NCBI GenBank assembly: GCA_035544515.1
Contig: DATKEG010000245.1
Location: 1-15,451 of the forward strand
Direction: 5' to 3'
Source of the DNA: DATKEG01 sp035544515
GTDB lineage: Bacteria; Acidobacteriota; Vicinamibacteria; Fen-336
DNA: 15,451 nucleotides
The position numbers and the translations under genes were made by a program. Within the stretch, counting starts at the first letter, position 1; each line of letters opens with the position of its first letter. The notes under the pieces were generated by a model. That model had not been told where the DNA came from, made no database searches, and saw only the letters and a list, made by a program, of their open reading frames with translations. This document shows, in pieces, positions 1 to 5,618 of this stretch.

Positions 1-189
1 GCGCTCCACCAGGCAGTCCGTGGTCACGAGGGTGAGGGAACCCGTCTCCACCGCCGCCGCGTCGTCCCCCACCCCGACCACCACGCCGGCGCCGCGGGGG
101 ATGCGTGCGCGGAGATGGCGCAGCAACGCGCGCTCGCCCACCGCCGAGATCGGCGTGTCCGGCGTCGCGCCCGCTAGGGATGCCGGCAA
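1..189 (-). CDS. thiL: Thiamine-monophosphate kinase, 5' part only (cut by window edge)
   Basis: ThiL phosphorylates thiamine monophosphate to thiamine diphosphate, the last step of cofactor synthesis, in the cytoplasm. Reading the minus strand from about 189 to 1 gives ISAVGERALLRHL, then VGVGDDAAAV, then TLVTTDCLVER. These are the N-terminal helix, the GDD Mg-ATP motif and the TTD(x)LVE strand at the start of ThiL. The rest lies beyond position 1. There is no ATG. TTG at 189-187 gives 13 residues before ISAVGE, close to the family norm; GTG at 216-214 is the other option, with a weak AAGGG about 13 nt upstream. The gene follows the 6S RNA by about 130 bp on the same strand. Identity is fairly sure; the start is not. 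Confidence 0.8.
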   Translation of the reverse strand, partial: MPASLAGATPDTPISAVGERALLRHLRARIPRGAGVVVGVGDDAAAVETGSLTLVTTDCLVER

Positions 190-316
190 GGTGCTAGTCG
201 AGAGTCTGGCCCGCACAGCGGAGCGCTTTCCCTTCGCGGGCGCGGCGGTTCATCCGCCGCGTCGCGATCAGCGACGGGAAGGCGCGCAGCAGAGCGGGCC
301 ACATTCCGGAATGATG

Positions 317-333
317 AAAGGCCCCCCGCCTTT
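317..333 (-). terminator. Short hairpin at the 3' end of the 6S RNA gene
   Basis: On the minus strand AAAGGC (333-328) pairs with GCCTTT (322-317) across a G-rich 5-nt loop. It follows directly on the closing stem of the 6S RNA. The tail CATCATT has few T residues, so this is a weak intrinsic terminator at best and may instead mark a processing boundary. Confidence 0.45.
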
Positions 334-500
334 GCCGTGTGGACGGTGACCTGAACCTGGTCACAAGGTGGGGACCCTGCGCACCGCTTCAGGCTTCCTC
401 GACGCGGAGGCATGCACACCGCGATGCGACTGCCGGGACCCCGGATTAAGGACGTTGGTTCGAGGCTTCCTTTTCCATCACGAACAACACAGGGGACCGT
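331..500 (-). ncRNA. ssrS: 6S RNA, regulator of RNA polymerase-sigma70
   Basis: 6S RNA mimics an open promoter and sequesters housekeeping RNA polymerase in stationary phase. The minus strand carries, in order, GTGTGCATG (420-412), a CCTC...GAGG apical hairpin (410-397), GAAGCCTGAAGC (398-387 region) and CCACCTTG...CCAGGTTCAGG (371-350). These closely follow the E. coli 6S core GAGCAUGCUCGGUCCGUCCGAGAAGCCUU and the later CACCUUGAACCAAGGGUUCAAGG. Closing-stem pairs are visible: CC(T)GTGT (493-487) with ACACGG (340-335), and GTGA (481-478) with TCAC (349-346). Length is about 170 nt, against 184 in E. coli. The gene follows zapA, as in proteobacteria, and has its own promoter just upstream. The ends are estimates. 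Confidence 0.85.
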
Positions 501-505
501 CGGTG

Positions 506-534
506 ATGATAACCGGGGTCGCGGGGGCTGACAA
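506..534 (-). promoter_or_regulatory. Sigma70-type promoter of the 6S RNA gene
   Basis: Minus strand: TTGTCA (534-529) matches the -35 consensus at 5 of 6, a 17-bp spacer follows, then TATCAT (511-506) matches the -10 at 5 of 6. The predicted start is near A500, where the 6S closing stem begins. It lies 12 bp past the zapA stop codon, so 6S RNA can be made independently of the upstream operon. Confidence 0.75.
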
Positions 535-545
535 GCGAGGACGAT

Positions 546-839
546 CTACTCGCCCAGCGCGGCCGAGAGCTCCTTGGCCAGCCGGTTCGCCTTCAGTCGC
601 GCGCTGCTCCCGGCCTTGCCCAACGCCTCCTTCTGCCGGAAGCACTCGTCCGCGATGTTCAGGGCGGCCAGGACGGCTACGCGCACGGAGTCCACCGCCC
701 CGGTTCCCCGGCTGACCTCGCGCATCTTCTCGTCCACGTACGCGGCCAGCTTCTCGACGTAACCCGTGTCGGCGCCCGCGCGCACGGTGTAGGTGAGGCC
801 GAAGATCTCGACGTGGACGAGGTTGGGCGGGTCGGCCAT
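546..839 (-). CDS. zapA: Cell division protein ZapA
   Basis: ZapA is a small cytoplasmic protein that binds FtsZ and cross-links protofilaments at the Z-ring. The 97-residue product has the family layout: an N-terminal beta-rich segment (VHVEIFGLTYTVRAG, about 8-22), then YVEKLAAYVDEKM, then DSVRVAVLAALNIADECFR (about 50-68), and a charged C-terminal coiled-coil helix. Length matches the family (about 90-110). The ATG at 839 lies 8 nt after the stop of a coiled-coil gene that may encode a partner. A perfect TATAAT (852-847) sits just before the start codon but has no recognisable -35. The 6S RNA promoter begins 12 bp downstream. Confidence 0.9.
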   Translation of the reverse strand: MADPPNLVHVEIFGLTYTVRAGADTGYVEKLAAYVDEKMREVSRGTGAVDSVRVAVLAALNIADECFRQKEALGKAGSSARLKANRLAKELSAALGE

Positions 840-847
840 GCGGCCGA

Positions 848-1135
848 TTATACCGACTCCAGCCCATCCAGGACGTCCAGCAGGTCGGCGACGTGCTTCT
901 TGATCTGCTCGCGCTCCTCCTGCAGCTGCTTGACCTCCTGGGCCAGGGCGTCGAGGCGACGCGCGTCGGCGGGCAAGCCCGCCGCCTTCGCGGGAGCTCC
1001 CTTGCCGGCCTCCTCCAGCCGGTGCCGCAGGTCCTTCCGTTCGCGCTCGAGGGCCCCGTTCTCCTCGCGCAGCCGCTTCACGGTCTCGGCCGCCTTGCGC
1101 ACCTTCTCTTCGAGCAGCTCGAACCCGTCGTCCAT
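848..1135 (-). CDS. Short coiled-coil protein, ZapB-like
   Basis: The 95-residue product is almost entirely charged heptad-repeat helix: FELLEEKVRKAAETVKRLREE at the start and LAQEVKQLQEEREQIKKHV near the end. They are split by a short Gly/Ala/Pro hinge (about 44-58), so it looks like two coiled-coil segments. There is no signal peptide or membrane span. It lies between pheT and zapA with 8-nt gaps on both sides, and a GAGG ribosome-binding site 6 nt before the ATG overlaps the pheT stop region. The size, coiled coil and place beside zapA suggest a Z-ring accessory protein of the ZapB kind. Coiled coils give weak sequence signal, so the function rests on context. The reading frame stays open far upstream inside pheT, but that part is a high-GC shadow. 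Confidence 0.75.
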   Translation of the reverse strand: MDDGFELLEEKVRKAAETVKRLREENGALERERKDLRHRLEEAGKGAPAKAAGLPADARRLDALAQEVKQLQEEREQIKKHVADLLDVLDGLESV

Positions 1136-1143
1136 GCCGGTCC

Positions 1144-3180
1144 TCACTCTCCGCGGATCTCGGCGCCCGCGGCGCGCAGGTCGCCCACCACCCGGTCCAA
1201 GGCCCCCTGTACCTCCTCGCCCGTGAGCGTGCGCTCCGGGTCCTGGAACGCCAGGGCGAGGGTCACGCCGACCCGCCCCGCCGGCACCGGCGGGCCTTCG
1301 TAGAGGTCCACCACCCGCAGGGAGCGCAGGTGCTCTCCCGCGGCCGACCTCACCCGCGCCTCCAGCGCGGCGACCGTGAGCGATCGGTCGCAGACGACGG
1401 ACAGGTCCCGGAGCACGGCCGGGGCCTTGGCCAGGGGACGGTAGCGGGGCGGCGCGGACGGGGCCTCCAGAAAGGGGTCGAGCGGCAGCTCGGCGACGTA
1501 GACCTCGCCGCGCAGGTCCCAGGCGCGCAGCACGTCCGGGTGCAGCGCGCCGAGCCAGCCGGAAAGCGTGCCGCCGTCCGCGACGCGCGCGGCCTTGCCC
1601 GGATGCAGGAGCGCCGGCAGGCCGTCCGTGGCCAGCGTGAACGCGCCCGGGCCCAGGCGCTCCGCGACGAGCTCGACGAGCGCCTTGACGTCGAAGAAGT
1701 CGACCACGCGCCCGCGCGCCGACCAGTGCCCGGCGCCGAGCTCGCCGGCGAGCAGGAGGCCGAGCCGCGGCTCCTCCCCCGGCGCGCCCTCCCGGGGCGA
1801 GAAGACGCGGCCGGTCTCGAAGACGGCGACGTCGCGACGGCCCTGTCGCAGGTTCGTGCGCAGGGTGGAGAGCAGCCCCGGGACCACGAGCGAGCTGCGC
1901 AGCACGCCCTGCTCCTCGGAGAGCGGGTTCTCGACGGCGACCCGCGGTGGGCTGCCCGCGGCCAGCGCGTCGGAGACGAACGCGTGCGTGACGACCTCGG
2001 TCAGGCCCGCGCCGACCAGCAGGTCGCGCAGGCGCCGCTCCCGCACCTGCCGCGGGCGCAGGCCCTCGGCCCCCCGGGCGGGAGGGACCGTCGGCGGGAT
2101 GTTGCCGAGCCCGTGATGGCGTCCCACCTCCTCCACGAGGTCGATCTCGCGCGACACGTCGCCGCGCCAGGAAGGGACGGTGAAGGACGTGGCCTCTCCG
2201 GATTCCGCCCCGGGCCGGAAGCCGAGGCCGGTCAAGATGGCGCGGGCGCGGTCCCTCGGCACCGTGGTGCCGAGCACGGCGTCGGTGCGGGACGGCCGCA
2301 GCGCGATCTGCCGGAGCGCCGGCGGCGCGGCCAGGCGGTCGATCAGGCCGGGGCGCGCGGTGCCCGCGCCGATCCGGCCCAGCAGGTGCGCGATGCGCGC
2401 GGTCGCGGCGGCGGTCCCCTCGGGATCGGCGCCGCGCTCGAACCGGTGCGACGCCTCGGTGTGCATGCCCAGGGCCTTCGCGCCGCGGCGGATGGAGAGC
2501 GGGTCCCAATACGCCGCCTCGAGCGCGACCGTACGCGTGGCCTCCGAGACCTCGCTCGCGGCGCCGCCCATGACCCCGGCCAGGGCCAGGGCGCCCTCCG
2601 GAGAGGCGACGACACCGTGGCGTGAAGTGAGGACACGTTCGGCGCCGTCGAGCGTGGTCAGCCGCTCTCCTTCGCGCGCCCAGCGCGCGACCAGCTTCCC
2701 CCCGGGGATGCGCGCGAGGTCGAAGGCGTGGGACGGCTGGCCCATCTCCATCATCACGTAGTTCGTCACGTCCACCACGTTGTTGATCGGCCGCACGCCC
2801 ACGAGCTCCAGACGGTCGCGCAGCCAGGCCGGCGAAGGCCCCAGCCGCACGTCGAGCACGCGCGCGCAGAACCGCGGGCAGAGGTCGGGGGCCTCGATCT
2901 CCACCTCGAGCGCCTGCCGCGCGGGCGTTCCCGCCTCCGCGAAGGTGAGGTCGAGGGAACGCAGGGGCAAGGCGTAGATCACGGACGCCTCGCGCGCCAC
3001 GCCGTGGACGTTCATGCAGTCGACGCGGTTGGTCGTGACGTCGAGGTCCAGGACGGCGTCCGCGCCGTGCCTCTCGATTCCCTCGAGGGCCAGGCCCACG
3101 AGCGTCAGGTCCTCGCCCAGGCGTGCCGCCTCCACGGGGACGTCCACGAACTCCTTGAGCCAGGAGAGCGGGATCTTCAC
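1144..3180 (-). CDS. pheT: Phenylalanyl-tRNA synthetase beta subunit, short form
   Basis: Beta chain of the alpha2-beta2 enzyme that charges tRNA-Phe; it carries the editing site and the anticodon-binding domain. The product has 678 residues. The GTG start (3180) overlaps the pheS stop as GTGA, and KIPLSWLKEFVD is the typical N-terminus. The chain passes from the first helix-strand unit (about 1-40) straight to LDLDVTTNRVDC (44-55). About 110 residues that form the EMAP/OB-fold tRNA-binding domain in E. coli PheT (795 aa) are absent. The B3/B4 editing region follows (PINNVVDVTNYV at 131-142, SHAFD at 150-154), then B5, the synthetase-like core with GLTEVVTHAFVSD near 392-404, and an FDX-ACB domain (about 581-678). 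Identity is secure. Confidence 0.95.
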   Translation of the reverse strand: MKIPLSWLKEFVDVPVEAARLGEDLTLVGLALEGIERHGADAVLDLDVTTNRVDCMNVHGVAREASVIYALPLRSLDLTFAEAGTPARQALEVEIEAPDLCPRFCARVLDVRLGPSPAWLRDRLELVGVRPINNVVDVTNYVMMEMGQPSHAFDLARIPGGKLVARWAREGERLTTLDGAERVLTSRHGVVASPEGALALAGVMGGAASEVSEATRTVALEAAYWDPLSIRRGAKALGMHTEASHRFERGADPEGTAAATARIAHLLGRIGAGTARPGLIDRLAAPPALRQIALRPSRTDAVLGTTVPRDRARAILTGLGFRPGAESGEATSFTVPSWRGDVSREIDLVEEVGRHHGLGNIPPTVPPARGAEGLRPRQVRERRLRDLLVGAGLTEVVTHAFVSDALAAGSPPRVAVENPLSEEQGVLRSSLVVPGLLSTLRTNLRQGRRDVAVFETGRVFSPREGAPGEEPRLGLLLAGELGAGHWSARGRVVDFFDVKALVELVAERLGPGAFTLATDGLPALLHPGKAARVADGGTLSGWLGALHPDVLRAWDLRGEVYVAELPLDPFLEAPSAPPRYRPLAKAPAVLRDLSVVCDRSLTVAALEARVRSAAGEHLRSLRVVDLYEGPPVPAGRVGVTLALAFQDPERTLTGEEVQGALDRVVGDLRAAGAEIRGE

Positions 3181-4256
3181 GAGGGGAACTGCTCCAGCAG
3201 GCGCAGGTCGTTCGCGTAGAAGAGGCGGATGTCGCCGATGCCGTGGCGCATCATGGCCACGCGGTCGATGCCGAGGCCGAAGGCGAAGCCGGTCACCTGC
3301 TCCGGATCGTAGGCGACCCGGCCCAGCCGCCGGTTGACCGCCTCGAACACCGCCGGGTGCACCATCCCCGAGCCCATGATCTCCAGCCAGCCCGTCCCCT
3401 TGCAGACGCGGCACCCCCGGCCCGAGCACACGATGCAGCCGAGGTCCACCTCGATCGACGGCTCCGTGTAGGGGAAATACGAGGGGCGGAAGCGCACGGG
3501 GTACTGCGGGCCGAACAGGGCGTGCAGGAACGCCTGCACCGTGCCCTTGAGGTCACCGACGCTGATGCCGGGGCCCACCACCAGCGCCTCCACCTGGTGG
3601 AACATCGGCGAGTGCGTGAGGTCGTCGTCGCGGCGGAAGACCTTGCCCGGGCAGATGATCCGCACGTGGGGCGGGTGCGGGTTCGAGAGCATGTAGCGGA
3701 CCTGGGCCGGGGAGGTGTGCGTGCGCAGCACCAGGCCCGGCGGATCCTTCAGGTAGAAGGTCGCCTGCATGTCGCGCGCCGGATGGTCGGGCGGCATGTT
3801 GAGCGCTTCGAAGCAGTGGTAGTCGTCGTCCACTTCGGGACCGTCGTAGACCTCGTAACCCATGGAGACGAAGATGTCCTCGAGGTCCTCGCGGGTGCTG
3901 GTCAGCGGATGGCGGCGCCCCCGCGCCGGCAGCCGGCCGGGCAGGGTGACGTCCACTCTCTGCTCGCGCAGCCGCTCGGCGCGCAGGCGATCCTCCGCCT
4001 CCCCGCGGGCCGCTTCGTGGCGCGATTCGAGCTCGTCGCGTAGCGCGTTGAGCTCCTGCCCGGCCTCGCGCCGCTCCTCCGGCGGCAGCCGGCCGAGCGA
4101 CTTCATCAGCTCGCCAACCGCGCCCGACTTGCGGCCCAGGAACCGGTCGTGGACGGCCTGCAGGGTGGACACGTCCCCGGCCGCGACGAGCGCCGTCTCG
4201 AACTCGGCGCGGATCGCGCGGACCCGGTCCCGGAGCGTGTCGCCCTCGCCGGCCAT
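3177..4256 (-). CDS. pheS: Phenylalanyl-tRNA synthetase alpha subunit
   Basis: Catalytic chain of PheRS: activates phenylalanine with ATP and transfers it to tRNA-Phe. The 359-residue product has an N-terminal coiled coil (about 1-95), then the class II core: motif 1 region (DLEDIFVSMGYEVYDGPEV), motif 2 (KVFRRDDDLTHSPMFHQVEA, about 205-224), EPSIEVD (265-271) and motif 3 (GFAFGLGIDRVAMMRHGI, 323-340). Between EVD and the WLE strand there is a four-cysteine loop (C274, C277, C282, C285) where E. coli has none. The ATG at 4256 is 17 bp past the rplT stop. Its stop overlaps the pheT start by 4 nt, which should couple subunit synthesis. No T-box or Phe-rich leader peptide precedes it. Confidence 0.96.
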   Translation of the reverse strand: MAGEGDTLRDRVRAIRAEFETALVAAGDVSTLQAVHDRFLGRKSGAVGELMKSLGRLPPEERREAGQELNALRDELESRHEAARGEAEDRLRAERLREQRVDVTLPGRLPARGRRHPLTSTREDLEDIFVSMGYEVYDGPEVDDDYHCFEALNMPPDHPARDMQATFYLKDPPGLVLRTHTSPAQVRYMLSNPHPPHVRIICPGKVFRRDDDLTHSPMFHQVEALVVGPGISVGDLKGTVQAFLHALFGPQYPVRFRPSYFPYTEPSIEVDLGCIVCSGRGCRVCKGTGWLEIMGSGMVHPAVFEAVNRRLGRVAYDPEQVTGFAFGLGIDRVAMMRHGIGDIRLFYANDLRLLEQFPS

Positions 4257-4273
4257 CGTCCGGCCGCGCCCGC

Positions 4274-4672
4274 CTAGGCGGTGGCGCCGGCGGGCGGCGC
4301 GGCCGGGGGCGGGGCCGCCACGGCCGCGGCCCGCGCCGACTCGACCAGCGCCTTGAAGCCGGCGGGATCGCCGACCGCGATGTCGGCCAGCGACTTGCGG
4401 TCGAGGCCCACGCCCGCCCGCTTCAGGCCGGCGATGAGCTGGCTGTAGGACATGTCGTGCGCGCGCGCGGCGGCGTTGATGCGGATGATCCACAGCCGCC
4501 GGAAGTCCCGCTTCTTGCGCCGCCGGCCCACGTAGGCGAAGTTGCCCGCGCGGTCGACCGCCTCCTTGGCCGCGCGGTAGAGCTTGCTCTTGTTGAGGAA
4601 GTATCCCTTGGCCAGCCCCAGGAGCTTCTTGCGCTTGCCCCGGCGCTTGTTGCCACGCTTGACTCTCGGCAT
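4274..4672 (-). CDS. rplT: Ribosomal protein L20 with Ala/Pro-rich tail
   Basis: L20 (bL20) binds 23S rRNA early in large-subunit assembly and in several bacteria represses its own operon. The 132-residue product starts MPRVKRGNKRRGKRKK and contains YRAAKEAVDRAGNFAYVGRR, FRRLWIIRINAAAR and the RKSLADIAV region, all typical of L20. The usual length is about 117-120, so the last 15-20 residues, rich in Ala and Pro, are an extension. The gene follows rpmI after a 101-bp gap, by far the longest spacer in this operon, which holds a GC hairpin. The ATG at 4672 is preceded by a weak purine stretch (GAAAGAAG). Confidence 0.96.
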   Translation of the reverse strand: MPRVKRGNKRRGKRKKLLGLAKGYFLNKSKLYRAAKEAVDRAGNFAYVGRRRKKRDFRRLWIIRINAAARAHDMSYSQLIAGLKRAGVGLDRKSLADIAVGDPAGFKALVESARAAAVAAPPPAAPPAGATA

Positions 4673-4738
4673 GTCGGCTTCTTTCGATGGCGCGGCCCGC
4701 TGGCCGGCCCGTCGCGCTTCCAGGCGGCGACGCGGCCC

Positions 4739-4758
4739 GGGGCGTGCGACGACGCCCC
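4739..4758 (-). promoter_or_regulatory. GC hairpin in the rpmI-rplT spacer, possible regulatory structure
   Basis: On the minus strand GGGGCGT (4758-4752) pairs with ACGCCCC (4745-4739) around a 6-nt loop, about 15 nt after the rpmI stop. No T-tract follows, so it is not a classic terminator. L20 autoregulates infC-rpmI-rplT operons in E. coli and B. subtilis through mRNA structures. A similar role here is only a suggestion from position, since I cannot match the known L20 leader fold. Confidence 0.3.
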
Positions 4759-4773
4759 CGAGAAACGACTAGT

Positions 4774-4986
4774 CTAACCCAGCAGCATCCGCCGGACGTT
4801 GGCCGCGTCCGCGTCCGACACCAGCGTGCTCTTGCGCAGCCGGCGCTTGCGGCCCTTCGCCTTCTTGGTCAGGATGTGCCGCTTCATGGCCTGGCCGCGC
4901 TTGATCTTGCCGGTCGCGGTCAGCTTGAACCGTTTGCGCGCGCCGCGCTTGCTCTTCAGCTTCAGCTTCGCTTTTGGCTTCCTCAT
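4774..4986 (-). CDS. rpmI: Ribosomal protein L35
   Basis: L35 (bL35) is a small, very basic protein of the 50S subunit. The 70-residue product starts MRKPKAKLKLKSKRGARKR and holds FKLTATGKIKRGQAMKRHIL followed by the KKAKGRKRRLR cluster and DADAANVRRMLL, which is a standard L35 from end to end. The ATG at 4986 overlaps the infC stop as ATGA, and an AGGAAGAGG purine run inside the end of infC serves as ribosome-binding site. This is the conserved order infC-rpmI-rplT. Confidence 0.96.
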   Translation of the reverse strand: MRKPKAKLKLKSKRGARKRFKLTATGKIKRGQAMKRHILTKKAKGRKRRLRKSTLVSDADAANVRRMLLG

Positions 4987-5618
4987 TCCTCTTCCTTGCC
5001 GGGGGCCACCGGCTCCGCCTTGCGGGCGCGCGGCTTCTTCTCCACCCCGCCCTCCTTCTTCTTCCTGGCCTTCTGGCGCGTGGCCGCGGCCTCCTTCTTG
5101 GGGACTTCCTTCCTGGGCGAGAGGATCTGCACCATGGTCATGCCCTCCTGGCGCGGGGGCACCTCGATGTTGGCGGCCTCGGTCAGCTCGGAGGCCAGTC
5201 GGTTCAGGATGCGGCGTCCGATCTCGCTGTGCACCATCTCGCGGCCGCGGAAGATGACCGTCGACTTCACCTTGTTGCCGTCGTTGAGGAACCGCTCCAC
5301 GTTGCGCTTCTTGAACTGGAAGTCGTGTTCGTCGATCTTGGGCCGGAACTTCACTTCCTTGACCTGGATGTGCTTCTGGTGCTTTCGCGCCTCGGACTCG
5401 CGCTTGGCCTGCTGGTAGAAGAACTTCCCCGAGTTCATGATGCGGCACACGGGCGGCGTGGCCGTGGCCGCGATCTCCACCAGGTCCAGTCCCTTCTCCT
5501 CGGCGATCATCAGGGCCTGCGCCGGGGGCATGATGCCGAGCTGCGTGCCGTCTTCGTCGATGACGCGGACCTCGCGCGCGCGGATCCGATCGTTGATGCG
5601 GACCGACCTCTGATCTAT
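4983..5618 (-). CDS. infC: Translation initiation factor IF-3, apparent ATA start
   Basis: IF-3 binds the 30S subunit and rejects initiation at non-standard start codons. The 211-residue product shows SVRINDRIRAREVRVID at the N-terminus, LDLVEIAATATPPVCRIMNSGKF (about 47-69), the linker region HQKHIQVKEVKFRPKID, and the C-terminal domain through GMTMVQIL. Beyond that is a Lys/Glu/Ala-rich tail of about 43 residues, so it is longer than the E. coli protein (180). No ATG, GTG or TTG lies in frame near the true N-terminus. An ATA at 5618-5616 lies 5 nt after a GGAGGT Shine-Dalgarno (5629-5624) and overlaps the thrS stop as ATAG. E. coli infC begins with AUU, which IF-3 uses for autoregulation. 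Confidence 0.93.
   Translation of the reverse strand: MDQRSVRINDRIRAREVRVIDEDGTQLGIMPPAQALMIAEEKGLDLVEIAATATPPVCRIMNSGKFFYQQAKRESEARKHQKHIQVKEVKFRPKIDEHDFQFKKRNVERFLNDGNKVKSTVIFRGREMVHSEIGRRILNRLASELTEAANIEVPPRQEGMTMVQILSPRKEVPKKEAAATRQKARKKKEGGVEKKPRARKAEPVAPGKEEE

Noticed and set aside
174..419. 81-codon minus-strand open frame upstream of thiL
   Set aside because: It runs through the conserved core of the 6S RNA and is out of frame with thiL; no protein family is recognisable.
3181..3429. Longer pheT starting at 3429
   Set aside because: The extra 83 residues are the shadow of the pheS C-terminus. The family N-terminus KIPLSWLKEFVD begins right after GTG 3180.
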